Below are positions 1 to 9,531 of a DNA stretch of 48,662 nucleotides, piece by piece. The number at the start of each line of letters is the position of its first letter. Positions within the stretch are counted from its first letter, which is position 1. The translations under genes were made by a program, and so were the position numbers. The notes under the pieces are model-generated. The model was not told where the DNA came from. It was given only the letters and a program-made list of their open reading frames with translations, and ran no database searches. Origin of the DNA: Nostocales cyanobacterium Centralia_MAG_434 (GTDB lineage: Bacteria > Cyanobacteriota > Cyanobacteriia > Cyanobacteriales > Nostocaceae); contig JAJPJF010000478.1 in NCBI GenBank assembly GCA_021324415.1, forward strand, positions 1-48,662, in the 5' to 3' direction.

Positions 1-101
1 AAATTTTTACTAATCAAATCTTGAAGTTTAATTAGTTGAAATATTTTGGACGAACGCTTCTAAAAATATATTGCAGCTTTTTGAAAATTTTGGTGCGTTT
101 G

Positions 102-126
102 CCCTGCCCCTTCCCTTCCCCCCGAC
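102..126 (+). repeat. Polypyrimidine leader before the tyrosine kinase gene
   Basis: A run of almost only C and T ends four bases before the start codon at 130, and no purine-rich Shine-Dalgarno is visible. Similar C/T tracts precede the cellulose-synthase-like gene (17770) and the deacetylase gene (46448). It is probably a degenerate member of the CCCTTGTCC-type repeats found elsewhere in the window. Confidence 0.45.
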
Positions 127-129
127 TCT

Positions 130-2313
130 ATGGAATCCACTCAATCTCAAGATTTAGATTTTCAAAAACTTTGGCTCATCCTTAAACAGCGTTGGGTACC
201 AGCTGTAAGCATATTTAGCTGTATTAGTGCACTCACTGTAGCAGCTGTCTGCTTGCAGAAGCCGGTCTATAAAGCAGACGGTAAACTGTTCATCCGAAGA
301 GTCAATCAAACTTCTGCGGTTACAGGGATGGGAGAACAAATAGGATCATTGGATGGGGTGGCTCAACAAAGTAACCCTGTCAAGACAGAAGTGGAGATCA
401 TTAGTTCTATACCACTGATACAAAAGACCATAACCGCACTAAATCTCAAAGATGGAGATGATTCACCGCTGAAACCTAAGGACTTTCTGAAAAAACATTT
501 TAAGGTGAAAAATCTTCCATTAACGGATGTGTTACAGCTTTCGTACCAGAGTAATGACCCCCAAGAGGCAGCGGCAGTCGTCAACAAATTGATGAACCTT
601 TATATAGAAAACAACCAGCTTGTTAACCGAGCAGCTGCTGGTGCAGCGGGTTACTTTATTGGTATACAGTTGCCTCAAAGTCAGAAAGCAGTTCGTCAGG
701 CAGAAATGGCTTTGCTCAAATTTAGACAACAGAACTATGTTGTCAATCTTGATGAGGAAGCCAAATCGACAGTGAGTATTATTAAAGATCTAGAAGGCAA
801 AATTACTGAAACTCAGGCTGAACTCGCAAATGCAAATGCGCGCTATGCAAATCTCCAGAGCAAAGTCAATCTGAGTTCAGACCAAGGCATTGCTGTGAAT
901 TCCCTCAACCAGTCTTTAGGAGTACAGAATGTACTAAAAGACTTTCAACAGACAGAAGATGAGTTGTCTGTTCAGAAAACTGTCTTCCAAGACAACCATC
1001 CTACAATAGTCGCTCTGAAATTGAAAGCAGCGGCTCTTAAAGCTTTACTACAAAAGCGGATAGAAGAGGCTGGAGTGCAGCAGCAAGTGCCTAATAGAAA
1101 TTTGCAAATAGGAGAAAGCAAACAAAAACTGAATGAAGAGTTGGTCAAAATAGAAGCAGAACGTTTAGGTTTGGCTAATCAATTAAAGAAGCTTTCTGAC
1201 AACTTGGCCACTTATAAACAGCGAATGAATGTTCTTCCCAAATTGGAAGAGCAGCAAAGGGAACTACAGAGACAACTGGATGCAGCTCAATCTACTTATG
1301 AAATTCTGTTGAAAAAGTTTCATGAGGTCAGTGTTGCACAAAATGAAAGCTTGGTAAACGGTCGTATTATCGAGCCTGCAGAGGTTCCGGACAAGCGATC
1401 GCTTAAAGGACCAGCAACTACCCTTGGTTTAGGGATGATGATAGCTATCCTAGCGTCTGGAGCTACTATCGCCATTTTAGAGGTTTCAGACAAATCTATC
1501 ACAACTCTCAAACAGGCGAGAGAGTTGTTTGGCTATACTTTGTTGGGTACTATTCCTGACTGGAGCAAAAAAGCTACTGCTAACGCGCAGGATACAGAAC
1601 GCGCAATTCCCCAAGTTCCTGTCAGAAACAACTCTCACTTACTAATTGCTGAAGCCTACCGCATGATTCAGGCGAATCTGAAGTTTCTCACTTCAGATAA
1701 AGCTTTGCAAGTCATTGTGGTCACGAGTTCTATTCCCAAAGAAGGGAAGTCAACAGTTTCTGCAAATTTAGCTGCAACCATGGCTCAACTTGGACGTCGA
1801 GTTTTGTTAGTGGATGCAGATATGCGCCATCCCATTCAGCATCATATCTGGAATCTAACCAATGCAACAGGTTTATCAGATGTGATTGTTGGTCAGGCTG
1901 AATTTCAGACCTCTGTGACAGAGGTGATGACTAACTTAGAAGTCTTACCCTCTGGAGTCATCCCTCCCACCCCATTGGCTTTGCTAGATTCTAAGCGAAT
2001 GGCTTCGTTAATTGAGTCTTTTTCTGAACAATATGACTTTGTGATTATCGATGCACCTCCTCTGATAGTAGCTGCTGACGCTCTGACCTTAGGGAAAATG
2101 ACAGATGGTGTCTTGTTAGTTGCACGACCTGGTGTGGTGAATTCCACTAGTGTTAATGCTGCTAAAAAGCTGTTGGCAACCTCATGTCAGAATGTGTTGG
2201 GTTTGGTGGTTAACGGTGTGAGTCAAAAAGATGAATCTGACAGCTACTTTCACTTTTCTCAAGAATACTATGGTCAACACAATGCTATGAGTTATGAAAA
2301 TGCCATCTCCTAG
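130..2313 (+). CDS. Polysaccharide co-polymerase / tyrosine autokinase (Wzc/GumC type)
   Basis: An inner-membrane protein that sets chain length and drives export of Wzy-made polysaccharide through cycles of tyrosine autophosphorylation. The 727-residue product has an N-terminal Wzz-type domain with a first membrane segment near residues 22-42, a long periplasmic coiled-coil region (about 190-400) and a second membrane segment near 427-451. The cytoplasmic BY-kinase domain follows, with Walker A EGKST at 538-542, Walker A' LLVDADMRHP from 559, and Walker B VIIDAPP at 638-644. The C-terminus (about 710-722) has the clustered tyrosines expected as autophosphorylation sites. It is a fused co-polymerase plus kinase, as in Proteobacteria, rather than the split Firmicutes form. 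It is the first gene of the exopolysaccharide cluster. No outer-membrane Wza partner is in the window. The family call is secure; the polymer is unknown. Confidence 0.93.
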   Translation: MESTQSQDLDFQKLWLILKQRWVPAVSIFSCISALTVAAVCLQKPVYKADGKLFIRRVNQTSAVTGMGEQIGSLDGVAQQSNPVKTEVEIISSIPLIQKTITALNLKDGDDSPLKPKDFLKKHFKVKNLPLTDVLQLSYQSNDPQEAAAVVNKLMNLYIENNQLVNRAAAGAAGYFIGIQLPQSQKAVRQAEMALLKFRQQNYVVNLDEEAKSTVSIIKDLEGKITETQAELANANARYANLQSKVNLSSDQGIAVNSLNQSLGVQNVLKDFQQTEDELSVQKTVFQDNHPTIVALKLKAAALKALLQKRIEEAGVQQQVPNRNLQIGESKQKLNEELVKIEAERLGLANQLKKLSDNLATYKQRMNVLPKLEEQQRELQRQLDAAQSTYEILLKKFHEVSVAQNESLVNGRIIEPAEVPDKRSLKGPATTLGLGMMIAILASGATIAILEVSDKSITTLKQARELFGYTLLGTIPDWSKKATANAQDTERAIPQVPVRNNSHLLIAEAYRMIQANLKFLTSDKALQVIVVTSSIPKEGKSTVSANLAATMAQLGRRVLLVDADMRHPIQHHIWNLTNATGLSDVIVGQAEFQTSVTEVMTNLEVLPSGVIPPTPLALLDSKRMASLIESFSEQYDFVIIDAPPLIVAADALTLGKMTDGVLLVARPGVVNSTSVNAAKKLLATSCQNVLGLVVNGVSQKDESDSYFHFSQEYYGQHNAMSYENAIS

Positions 2314-2361
2314 AGCAGAAAATGTTTTAAAAGCAACTAAGCAGTATTGATAGGCAGATTG

Positions 2362-3684
2362 ATGATAAACAAGATAGCTATAGTGACTCAGAAATTTAGC
2401 CCTAGTCTGCGTAAAATTATCGGCAATACGGCTTGGCTGTTTGGTGACAGAGTGTTAAGGATGGGAGTGGGTCTGTTTGTAGGGGTTTGGATAGCCCGTT
2501 ATTTAGGACCAGAGCAGTTTGGATTGTTCAACTATGTGATTGCTTTTGCCTCTCTATTTGACACAGTTGCTAATTTGGGATTAAACAGCATTGTAGTACG
2601 TAATCTGGTTCGTGAGCCGTCTTGTAAAAATGAAGTTCTTGGTACTGCCTTCATCCTAAAACTGAGCGCCCAAATAGTAGCCTTGTTACTAGCAGTTGGA
2701 AGTGTTTTTCTACTGCACCCTTATAATAATCAGAATCATTGGTTAGTAGGTATTATTGCAGCAGGAATGATTTTTGAAGCATTTGATGTAATTGATTTCT
2801 GGTTCCAGTCACAACTTCAGTCAAAGTATACTGTTTTGGCAAAGAACTTGGGGTTTATTCTAACAAATCTAGGCAAAATCATACTGCTCCATATGAGAGC
2901 ACCACTGATTATGTTTGCTTGTATATGGTCAGTAGAGATTGCCTTGGGTGCAATGGGATTGGTAATTGCCTATCAATTTCAAGGACATTTACTGAAGGCT
3001 TGGCGGTATAGTCTTTCCTATGCAAAGGGATTACTGAAAGATAGTTGGACTCTGATTTTATCAAGTATTGTAATTATGATCTACATGCGAACTGATCAAC
3101 TCATGCTCGGTCAGATGCTTGATGCTCAGGCTGTGGGAGTTTATTCAGCAGCAGTTAAAATATCTGAACTGTGGTATTTTGTCCCAGTAGCCATTACAAA
3201 TTCAGTTTTTCCATTGATTATAGAAGCTAAGAAGATTAGTGAAAAATTATACTACCAACGTATACATAAGCTTTTTTGTCTATTAACGATTTTGTCCTAT
3301 ATTGTAGCTATAATAGTCACTTTTACTTCTAGTCACCTCATTACACTATTTTTTGGCAAAGATTATATACAGGCGGGAGCAATATTAACGATTCATATTT
3401 GGACTGGTTTGTTTGTTTCACTAGGATTAGTAAGAAGTTCATGGACCACAACAGAAGGTTTAATGTCATTTGCCTTTGCATCCTCTGCAATTGGTGCATT
3501 GATTAATATAGCCTTAAACTATTTCTTCATACAAAGCTACGGAGCAATAGGCTCAGCTATTTCTACAGTCATTGCACAAATATTCGCCTCTTATATTGCA
3601 AATTTATTTTTCCCTATGACAAGAAAAATTTTCTGGCTTCAAACAAAAGCAATCATAATACCTATTGCAACAGGCATACTTTAA
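2362..3684 (+). CDS. Polysaccharide flippase (Wzx-like)
   Basis: A multispanning membrane protein expected to flip undecaprenyl-diphosphate-linked repeat units across the inner membrane. The product (about 440 residues) begins with the amphipathic/basic stretch and first helix typical of the family (GNTAWLFGDRVLRMGVG) and has roughly 12-14 hydrophobic helices. The DQLMLGQML segment near residue 245 is typical of these transporters. A TTG start at 2347 is possible, but the ATG at 2362 has an AGG about eight bases upstream and starts closer to the conserved region, so I prefer it. It follows the tyrosine kinase gene by 48 bases on the same strand, and the Wzy-like gene is three genes further on, which supports a Wzx/Wzy pathway. 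Substrate is unknown. Confidence 0.88.
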   Translation: MINKIAIVTQKFSPSLRKIIGNTAWLFGDRVLRMGVGLFVGVWIARYLGPEQFGLFNYVIAFASLFDTVANLGLNSIVVRNLVREPSCKNEVLGTAFILKLSAQIVALLLAVGSVFLLHPYNNQNHWLVGIIAAGMIFEAFDVIDFWFQSQLQSKYTVLAKNLGFILTNLGKIILLHMRAPLIMFACIWSVEIALGAMGLVIAYQFQGHLLKAWRYSLSYAKGLLKDSWTLILSSIVIMIYMRTDQLMLGQMLDAQAVGVYSAAVKISELWYFVPVAITNSVFPLIIEAKKISEKLYYQRIHKLFCLLTILSYIVAIIVTFTSSHLITLFFGKDYIQAGAILTIHIWTGLFVSLGLVRSSWTTTEGLMSFAFASSAIGALINIALNYFFIQSYGAIGSAISTVIAQIFASYIANLFFPMTRKIFWLQTKAIIIPIATGIL

Positions 3685-3733
3685 GAGAAAAAGTATACAT
3701 AACTAAAAATTTGAGTATAAAGGAGAATACTAA

Positions 3734-4702
3734 ATGTCTGATTGGCAATTGAAAACCCCTGTTGTACTGATTATCTTTAAACGAGCAGATACTACTGAGA
3801 GAGTCTTGGAAGTAATTCGTCAAGTCAAACCTTCTCAGCTTTTTGTTATTGCCGATGGACCTCGTGCTGATCGCTCAGAGGAAGTCGAAAAGTGCGCGGC
3901 TGCCCGTGCCCTTATTGAGCAGGTTGATTGGCAATGTGAAGTTTTCAAGAACTACTCTGAAGTCAATTTGGGTTGTGCAAAACGTGTTGCCAGTGGTTTA
4001 GACTGGGTTTTTAGCAATGTTGAAGAAGCAATTATTTTGGAGGATGACTGTGTACCCCATCCTACATTCTTTTACTTTTGTGAGGAGTTACTTGATCGCT
4101 ACAGACACGACAATAGAATAGTAACAATTTCTGGTCAAAATGTTCAGTTTGGACGTAAACGCACCGAATATAGCTACTACTTCTCTCGCTACAATCACTG
4201 TTGGGGTTGGGCGACTTGGAAACGAGCCTGGCAATATTTTGACTTTGACATGAAGCTCTGGCCAGAAATTAAAGAGAAGAATTTGCTGAATGACATACTA
4301 GGAGATCCTCAAGCACTCAAGTGGTGGAACAAAACTTTACAATATACATATGATGGGCAAATAAATAGCTGGGCTTATCGATGGACATTTGCTTGCTGGG
4401 TTCAAAGTGGAATTAGTATTCTCTCAAATACTAATTTAATTTCTAATATTGGTTTTGGTATAGATGCAACTCATAATACAGGTAAAAGTAGTAAATATGC
4501 CAATATGCCCGTTGAAGAAATTAATTTTCCGCTCAAACATCCACCGTTTGTAATTCATGATGTGCAAGCCGATAATTTTACACAAAATAGTTTATTTCAA
4601 ATAAGTTTGCTTGGTAAATTTAAAGGCAAAATAAATAGAACTTTAGAAAAATTCAATCAAATTCGAAGATTAAAAACACTCATTAATTCAAACATTCAGT
4701 AA
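3734..4702 (+). CDS. Glycosyltransferase, HlpA-like (GT-A fold)
   Basis: Expected to add one sugar to the lipid-linked repeat unit at the cytoplasmic face. The 322-residue protein starts with PVVLIIFKRADTTERVL, the opening seen in proteins annotated hemolytic protein HlpA-like and in GnT-I-like transferases. It carries an acidic nucleotide-sugar/metal motif EDDC at 103-106. An aromatic-rich block follows (HCWGWATWKRAW, residues about 155-166), then a Trp-rich acceptor region. A strong ribosome site (AAAGGAGAA) sits just upstream of the ATG. The last 60 residues are Lys/Asn/Ile-rich and coded by AT-rich DNA. The donor and acceptor sugars cannot be told from sequence. Confidence 0.83.
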   Translation: MSDWQLKTPVVLIIFKRADTTERVLEVIRQVKPSQLFVIADGPRADRSEEVEKCAAARALIEQVDWQCEVFKNYSEVNLGCAKRVASGLDWVFSNVEEAIILEDDCVPHPTFFYFCEELLDRYRHDNRIVTISGQNVQFGRKRTEYSYYFSRYNHCWGWATWKRAWQYFDFDMKLWPEIKEKNLLNDILGDPQALKWWNKTLQYTYDGQINSWAYRWTFACWVQSGISILSNTNLISNIGFGIDATHNTGKSSKYANMPVEEINFPLKHPPFVIHDVQADNFTQNSLFQISLLGKFKGKINRTLEKFNQIRRLKTLINSNIQ

Positions 4703-4733
4703 CAGTTGCGTATCTAAAAATAGGGATTGAATC

Positions 4734-6005
4734 TTGAAAACTTTACTTCTCAGTACTAACGATATTGGTGACGGGGCATCTCGTGCTGCCTACCGATTAC
4801 ATCAAGGTCTTCAGAGCATAAATGTTGATTCTCAGATGTTAGTGCAAGCTAAACAAAGTGACGATAGACGAGTTATTGGCTTAAAGACTAGCTCTGGAAT
4901 AGGGAGAACTGTTGCTGGATTAAGACTAACTATAGATAAACTACCATTGAAATTCTACCCTGATTATGATCGCACTACATATTCCCTCCAATGGCTTCCA
5001 GACACAATCAGTTCTAAAGTTGCTCAACTGAATCCAGATGTGATTAACCTACATTGGATTAACTTGGGCTATTTACAGATTGAAACAATTGCTAAGTTAA
5101 ATAAACCGATAGTCTGGACCCTTCATGATATGTGGGCTTTCACAGGAGGATGCCACTATAATCAAAATTGTGATCGCTATACTACAGCATGTGGTGCCTG
5201 TCCTCAGCTGCACAGTAGTCAACACTGGGATTTATCCCGGTGGGTATGGCAGCGTAAATCCAAAGCGTGGAAAAACCTAAATCTGACAATTGTTGCATTA
5301 AGTGAATGGCTAGCTAAGTGTGCTAATTCTAGTTCACTTTTCAAGAACTTGCGCGTTGAGATCATTCCTAATAGTCTCGATACTCAAAGGTATAGACCTA
5401 TCAATCGACAGATAGCGAGAGAACTACTGAATTTACCTCAAGATAAGCAACTTATTCTTTTTGGAGCACTAGAAGCAACTAGTGATAAAAGAAAAGGATT
5501 TCACTTGTTGCAAACAGCTTTGCAAGACTTGAGCAAATCTGGATGGCATGAGCGAGTGGAAATAGTTATTTTTGGTGCTTCTCAACCAGAAAAGCCTGCT
5601 GAATTTGGTTTCCAGACACATTACCTAGGTACTTTGAGAGATGACACCTCATTGGCGCTAGTGTATTCAGCAGCAGATATCTTTGTACTATCTTCTACTC
5701 AAGAGAACTTAGCAAATACTGTAATGGAGGCACTTGCTTGTGGAATACCATGCGTTGCCTTCAATATTGGTGGTATGCCTGACATGATTGAGCACCAAAA
5801 AAATGGTTATTTAGCGCAACCTTATCAAATTCAAGATTTGGCTCAAGGAATTATCTGGGTACTGGAAAACGAAGAGCGATATCGGAAATTGTCACATCGT
5901 GCTCGTGAAAAAACGGAGCAAGAATTTACCTTAGAAATCCAAGCACGTCATTATTTATCTCTTTTTAATGAAATTTTATTAGGATATAACCGTCAAATGA
6001 GATAG
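4734..6005 (+). CDS. Glycosyltransferase family 4
   Basis: A retaining GT-B transferase for the exopolysaccharide repeat unit. The TTG start gives the family opening MKTLLLSTNDIGDGASRAAY and has AGGGA seven bases upstream. The N-terminal half carries the cysteine-rich segment typical of one GT4 subgroup (WTLHDMWAFTGGCHY, then further Cys at a CGACP motif, residues about 133-160). The C-terminal domain has the donor-binding pattern with S-STQENLANTVMEALACGIPCVAF, including the E(x7)E-type glutamates. It sits between the HlpA-like transferase and the polymerase gene on the same strand. Specificity is unknown. Confidence 0.88.
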   Translation: MKTLLLSTNDIGDGASRAAYRLHQGLQSINVDSQMLVQAKQSDDRRVIGLKTSSGIGRTVAGLRLTIDKLPLKFYPDYDRTTYSLQWLPDTISSKVAQLNPDVINLHWINLGYLQIETIAKLNKPIVWTLHDMWAFTGGCHYNQNCDRYTTACGACPQLHSSQHWDLSRWVWQRKSKAWKNLNLTIVALSEWLAKCANSSSLFKNLRVEIIPNSLDTQRYRPINRQIARELLNLPQDKQLILFGALEATSDKRKGFHLLQTALQDLSKSGWHERVEIVIFGASQPEKPAEFGFQTHYLGTLRDDTSLALVYSAADIFVLSSTQENLANTVMEALACGIPCVAFNIGGMPDMIEHQKNGYLAQPYQIQDLAQGIIWVLENEERYRKLSHRAREKTEQEFTLEIQARHYLSLFNEILLGYNRQMR

Positions 6006-6064
6006 AACCTAAAAAATAAGTTTTATCTATATATAGTTTGTTTTAAAGACCTGGAGAGTTAAAA

Positions 6065-7294
6065 TTGAAAACTCAATTATTTAGCGGTTTAGTAGAGAGT
6101 TTAGAAATACCTAGTGTTATTTTCTTGCTTCTATTTGCTGAAGTTCTTAATATCTCAGCCTCTGTAGTTAATGTTGTTAACTTTATAAGCTATGGAATAG
6201 TAGCTCTTTTAGTTATTAGGCGGTGGAAACAAGTTACTTATGTTGCTACGAGAGACATCTCTCTAATGCTTTTAGTTGGAGTTGCTTTAACCTCTATTTT
6301 TTGGTCTGACAATCTAGGTGATACGATAAGTAATCTGAGAGGATTAATACGTTCCACTATATTTGGAGCATACTTAGCTACTCGCTACTCTCCTAAAGAG
6401 CAGATGCGCTTACTATCCTGGACAATTGGTATAGCAATCATTCTCTCTATAGCCGTTAGTCTAGCTTTACCATCATATGGTACTCACCATATTAATCACA
6501 CTATAGCTTGGCAGGGAATCTATGCTCATAAACAATATTTAGGTCGCATTATGGCTTTAGGGGCTTCGGTTTTTCTGGTGACTGCCTTCGATAAACAGAG
6601 CAATCACTGGGTTGCATTAACTGGTCTTTGTTTGGTGTGCACTCTCATTCTGGCTTCTAAGAGCAGTACGGGTTTGATAATCTTTGTGTTCTCAATACTG
6701 CTCATGCCGCTTTATAAGATTCTAAAGCAGCCCAACAAACTTCGGGTAGTACTATTAATCATTGCTTTACTACTGTTTATGAGTCTAGCTATTGTAATTT
6801 TAATGAACCTGGAAACTATAGTAGTTGATCTTCTAGGGAAAGATCTTGAATTTAACGGACGTACACCTATATGGAACTTAGCTATTGAGATGGGATTAGA
6901 GCAACCTTGGCTAGGCTATGGGTATGCTGCATTCTGGGATTCCGATGCAGGTAAGTACATTATTGATAATACATGGGCGTTCCAAGCAGATACCAGCCGA
7001 GGCTTTCACAGTCATAACGGTTTTTTACAGCTATTCTTAGAATTAGGTTTTATAGGGTTGTTATTATTCATAATTAATTTTTTGCTAGTTTTTAAAAGAG
7101 TTTTTTTCTTGTTTGTTTCAACTAAAAAAAATGTTTTTTTTTGGATGTTTGAATTTTTAGTAATTAAGATAGTTTTTAATATGAGTGAACAAATTACAAT
7201 CCTGTCACCTAGTAATATATATTGGATTATTTATGTATCAATAGCTCTCTCATCTATTGTTGAGTACAATAAAATTAGGCAAAATTCCATTTAG
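6065..7294 (+). CDS. O-antigen/exopolysaccharide polymerase (Wzy/O-antigen ligase family)
   Basis: A membrane protein of about ten to eleven hydrophobic helices, 409 residues, expected to join repeat units at the periplasmic face. The diagnostic feature is the periplasmic-loop motif HSHNGFLQLFLELGFIGLL beginning at H315, the H-x-H-N signature of the Wzy_C/O-antigen ligase family. It starts with TTG, preceded at six bases by GGAGAG. The 3' end is very AT-rich with a long T tract inside the last helices. Wzy and WaaL-type ligases cannot be separated by sequence alone, but position next to a flippase and several transferases favours Wzy. Confidence 0.88.
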   Translation: MKTQLFSGLVESLEIPSVIFLLLFAEVLNISASVVNVVNFISYGIVALLVIRRWKQVTYVATRDISLMLLVGVALTSIFWSDNLGDTISNLRGLIRSTIFGAYLATRYSPKEQMRLLSWTIGIAIILSIAVSLALPSYGTHHINHTIAWQGIYAHKQYLGRIMALGASVFLVTAFDKQSNHWVALTGLCLVCTLILASKSSTGLIIFVFSILLMPLYKILKQPNKLRVVLLIIALLLFMSLAIVILMNLETIVVDLLGKDLEFNGRTPIWNLAIEMGLEQPWLGYGYAAFWDSDAGKYIIDNTWAFQADTSRGFHSHNGFLQLFLELGFIGLLLFIINFLLVFKRVFFLFVSTKKNVFFWMFEFLVIKIVFNMSEQITILSPSNIYWIIYVSIALSSIVEYNKIRQNSI

Positions 7295-7347
7295 GAATCT
7301 ACCTAAAAGCAAAGTAATATGATGATTTAAAGATAGAAAAAAACAAG

Positions 7348-7359
7348 GAAAACGTTTTC
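7348..7359. promoter_or_regulatory. 12-bp palindrome upstream of the GT2 gene
   Basis: GAAAACGTTTTC is a perfect palindrome in the 105-base gap between the polymerase and the next transferase gene. It could be a protein-binding site or chance in AT-rich DNA; nothing else supports it. Confidence 0.2.
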
Positions 7360-7399
7360 GTTTTAGGAAAAAGTAATTATTTATAATGGTGAAAATAAC

Positions 7400-8275
7400 A
7401 TGAATCATGTACATTTGGCAGTTCTTATGACCTGCTACAACAGGCGTGATACAACCTTGGCCTGTCTCCAAGCACTTTATGAACAGAATGTGACTGTTGA
7501 TATTTACCTTGTTGATGATGGAAGTTCTGATGGAACCGCAGATGCAATCAAAGCAACTTACCCAGAGGTTAAACTTCTAAAGGGCAACGGCAACCTCTTC
7601 TGGGTAGGAGGGATGCGGATGGCATTTGCAGAGGCTCTCAAGAGTAGTTATGACTACTACCTCTGGCTCAATGACGACACTATATTAGAGCCTAATGCCC
7701 TATGCCACTTGTTGAACATCCACCGATATCTTACAGAACACGACTATCCAAATTCGATAGTTGTTGGTTCGACACTAGATCCTGTAACGAAAAAACCAAC
7801 CTATGGTGGTGCAGTTCAGTCAAAGCGCTGGTACTCTAATAAGTTTGAGTTTGTGAAGCCAGGGCTAGAGCCTCAAGAGTGCGAAACCATGTATGGAAAC
7901 TGTGTGCTAATTCCTAGTTCAGTCGCTGAAAGGGTAGGAAATATAGATGCAGCTTTCATTCATACACTCGGGGATCTTGACTATGGACTTAGGGCTCAAA
8001 AGCTCGGATGTTCAGTATGGGTAGCACCAGGATATGTAGGTACATGTTCGCAGAATTGTGTACGTGGTACTTGGGCAGATACTAACCTTCCTCTCTATGA
8101 GAGATTGAAAAAGGTGTTTCAGACTAAAGGGTTTCCTCTGCGGGCATGGACTGTGTTTGTTAAGAGGCATTCAGGTCCGTTCTGGTACATTTACTGGCTC
8201 CTTCCCTATGTGCGTGCAGTAATTGGCTATAAAAATTTGAATGCATCTCCTTCGTTTTGTGAGGAGAACAAGTAA
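7400..8275 (+). CDS. Glycosyltransferase family 2
   Basis: An inverting GT-A transferase, rhamnosyl/galactofuranosyl-transferase-like, for the repeat unit. It opens with VLMTCYNRRDTTLACLQAL, has VDDGSSDGT near residues 40-48 and the metal-binding LNDDT at 90-94. A downstream GDLDYGLRAQKLG block (about 196-208) fits the catalytic-base/acceptor region. The length of 291 residues is normal. It is followed 28 bases later by another transferase gene. The sugar it transfers is not predictable here. Confidence 0.88.
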   Translation: MNHVHLAVLMTCYNRRDTTLACLQALYEQNVTVDIYLVDDGSSDGTADAIKATYPEVKLLKGNGNLFWVGGMRMAFAEALKSSYDYYLWLNDDTILEPNALCHLLNIHRYLTEHDYPNSIVVGSTLDPVTKKPTYGGAVQSKRWYSNKFEFVKPGLEPQECETMYGNCVLIPSSVAERVGNIDAAFIHTLGDLDYGLRAQKLGCSVWVAPGYVGTCSQNCVRGTWADTNLPLYERLKKVFQTKGFPLRAWTVFVKRHSGPFWYIYWLLPYVRAVIGYKNLNASPSFCEENK

Positions 8276-8303
8276 GAAAGCTTATTATTTTAATTTTATC
8301 AGT

Positions 8304-9449
8304 ATGCGGTTATTAATTGTTTCTACTCTTGATTCAAGTCAACCTTTCGGTGCCTTCACAAGACCTTTTTACCTTGGAAGATATCTCACCCGAGATTTTG
8401 AAGTGTGTCAGCTTGGCTTGAATTGTTCAGCAGTTGACTATGGACAATCTGTCTCTGTCGGCTCAAGAAGTTTACTTTCCTATGTTCGGGCAATACAGAC
8501 ATGCATTGCAGAATTTTGTCCAGATATCATATACGCTCAAGAGAATCTGCCTGGATTAGCAGCTTTGATTTCATTGGTATTGACAAGGCAGGAAAAATGT
8601 CAGTTGGTGTTTGATTTTCATACTCTTTCTCCCTTCGAGTATTGGACTCGTCTTTCCTCTGCACCTAATAAACTTGTGGAATTTGTGCAATTTATTAAAA
8701 CATATATTGCCCAAGGGATACTAATATTAGCTAATAAATCAGTTATTGTTGCAAGTGAATTAATTACTCAACTTATTGCTAAATGGTATCACACTGTACC
8801 ACGTAGCATTTACTGTGTAGGCAATGGTGTGACCGATGATTTGCTAGTAGCTCCATCTTTTGCTCATCCAGATCCTTATCATCAACTTCGACCAGCTAAG
8901 ATAGTGATTGTAATTGCTCCCAAGACGTTTCAATTTCCGACCAACGACATGTCAGTTGCTATGACTATTCAGGTGGCTAGATATCTAGAGTCTCATAGCA
9001 AAGAAATTCACTTTATCGTAATTGGACGTAATGTTGATGAGAATACTCAATCATTACCTTCAAACATTACATTTGTCGGTTTCTTTCTAGAGCGCAATGA
9101 TTTCTTAACTCATTTAAACTACGCAGACATAGGTTTGCTCCCATTTCCACAGCAAGCTGTTGCAGGTGGGGCTCGCAATAAAGCTTTGGATTACTTTGCC
9201 TATCAGAAATTAGTTGTGTCAACGCCCGAAGGGTTAAGGGGTTTAGAGGAATTCCGTCACTTGCAACATCTTTTGGTTACAGGGTATTCTATCGAAGAAG
9301 TTGCTAATACAGTGCTTGAGGCAGCTACAAATCTAGAGCACTATAAGCCACTCGCAGAAGCAGCACACAGACTGATTCGAGAAAAATACTCTTGGAGTGC
9401 AATGGCACAGAAACTGGCTGAAATCCTCAAGAACGAAGTGAAATCCTAA
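8304..9449 (+). CDS. Glycosyltransferase, GT-B fold (GT4-like)
   Basis: A 381-residue GT-B protein of the same cluster. I place the start at the internal ATG (MRLLIVSTLDSSQPFGAF), which gives the normal N-terminal beta strand. A longer frame from 8241 would overlap the preceding gene by 35 bases and add a basic stretch with no family counterpart. The C-terminal domain has the expected order: VIAPKTFQFPTND, IGRNVDEN, a FVGFF strand, then DIGLLPFPQQAVAGGARNKA, resembling the donor-site loop, where a Gly/Ala-rich turn replaces the usual E-x7-E. A helical tail ends with a KYSW motif. Specificity is unknown. Confidence 0.8.
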   Translation: MRLLIVSTLDSSQPFGAFTRPFYLGRYLTRDFEVCQLGLNCSAVDYGQSVSVGSRSLLSYVRAIQTCIAEFCPDIIYAQENLPGLAALISLVLTRQEKCQLVFDFHTLSPFEYWTRLSSAPNKLVEFVQFIKTYIAQGILILANKSVIVASELITQLIAKWYHTVPRSIYCVGNGVTDDLLVAPSFAHPDPYHQLRPAKIVIVIAPKTFQFPTNDMSVAMTIQVARYLESHSKEIHFIVIGRNVDENTQSLPSNITFVGFFLERNDFLTHLNYADIGLLPFPQQAVAGGARNKALDYFAYQKLVVSTPEGLRGLEEFRHLQHLLVTGYSIEEVANTVLEAATNLEHYKPLAEAAHRLIREKYSWSAMAQKLAEILKNEVKS

Positions 9450-9531
9450 GTATATAAAGCATTATCTAGCAACACATGTGCTTACAGTTAAGTTCAAATT
9501 ATATTCAAGTCTTAAATAGGAGTTTTTCTAT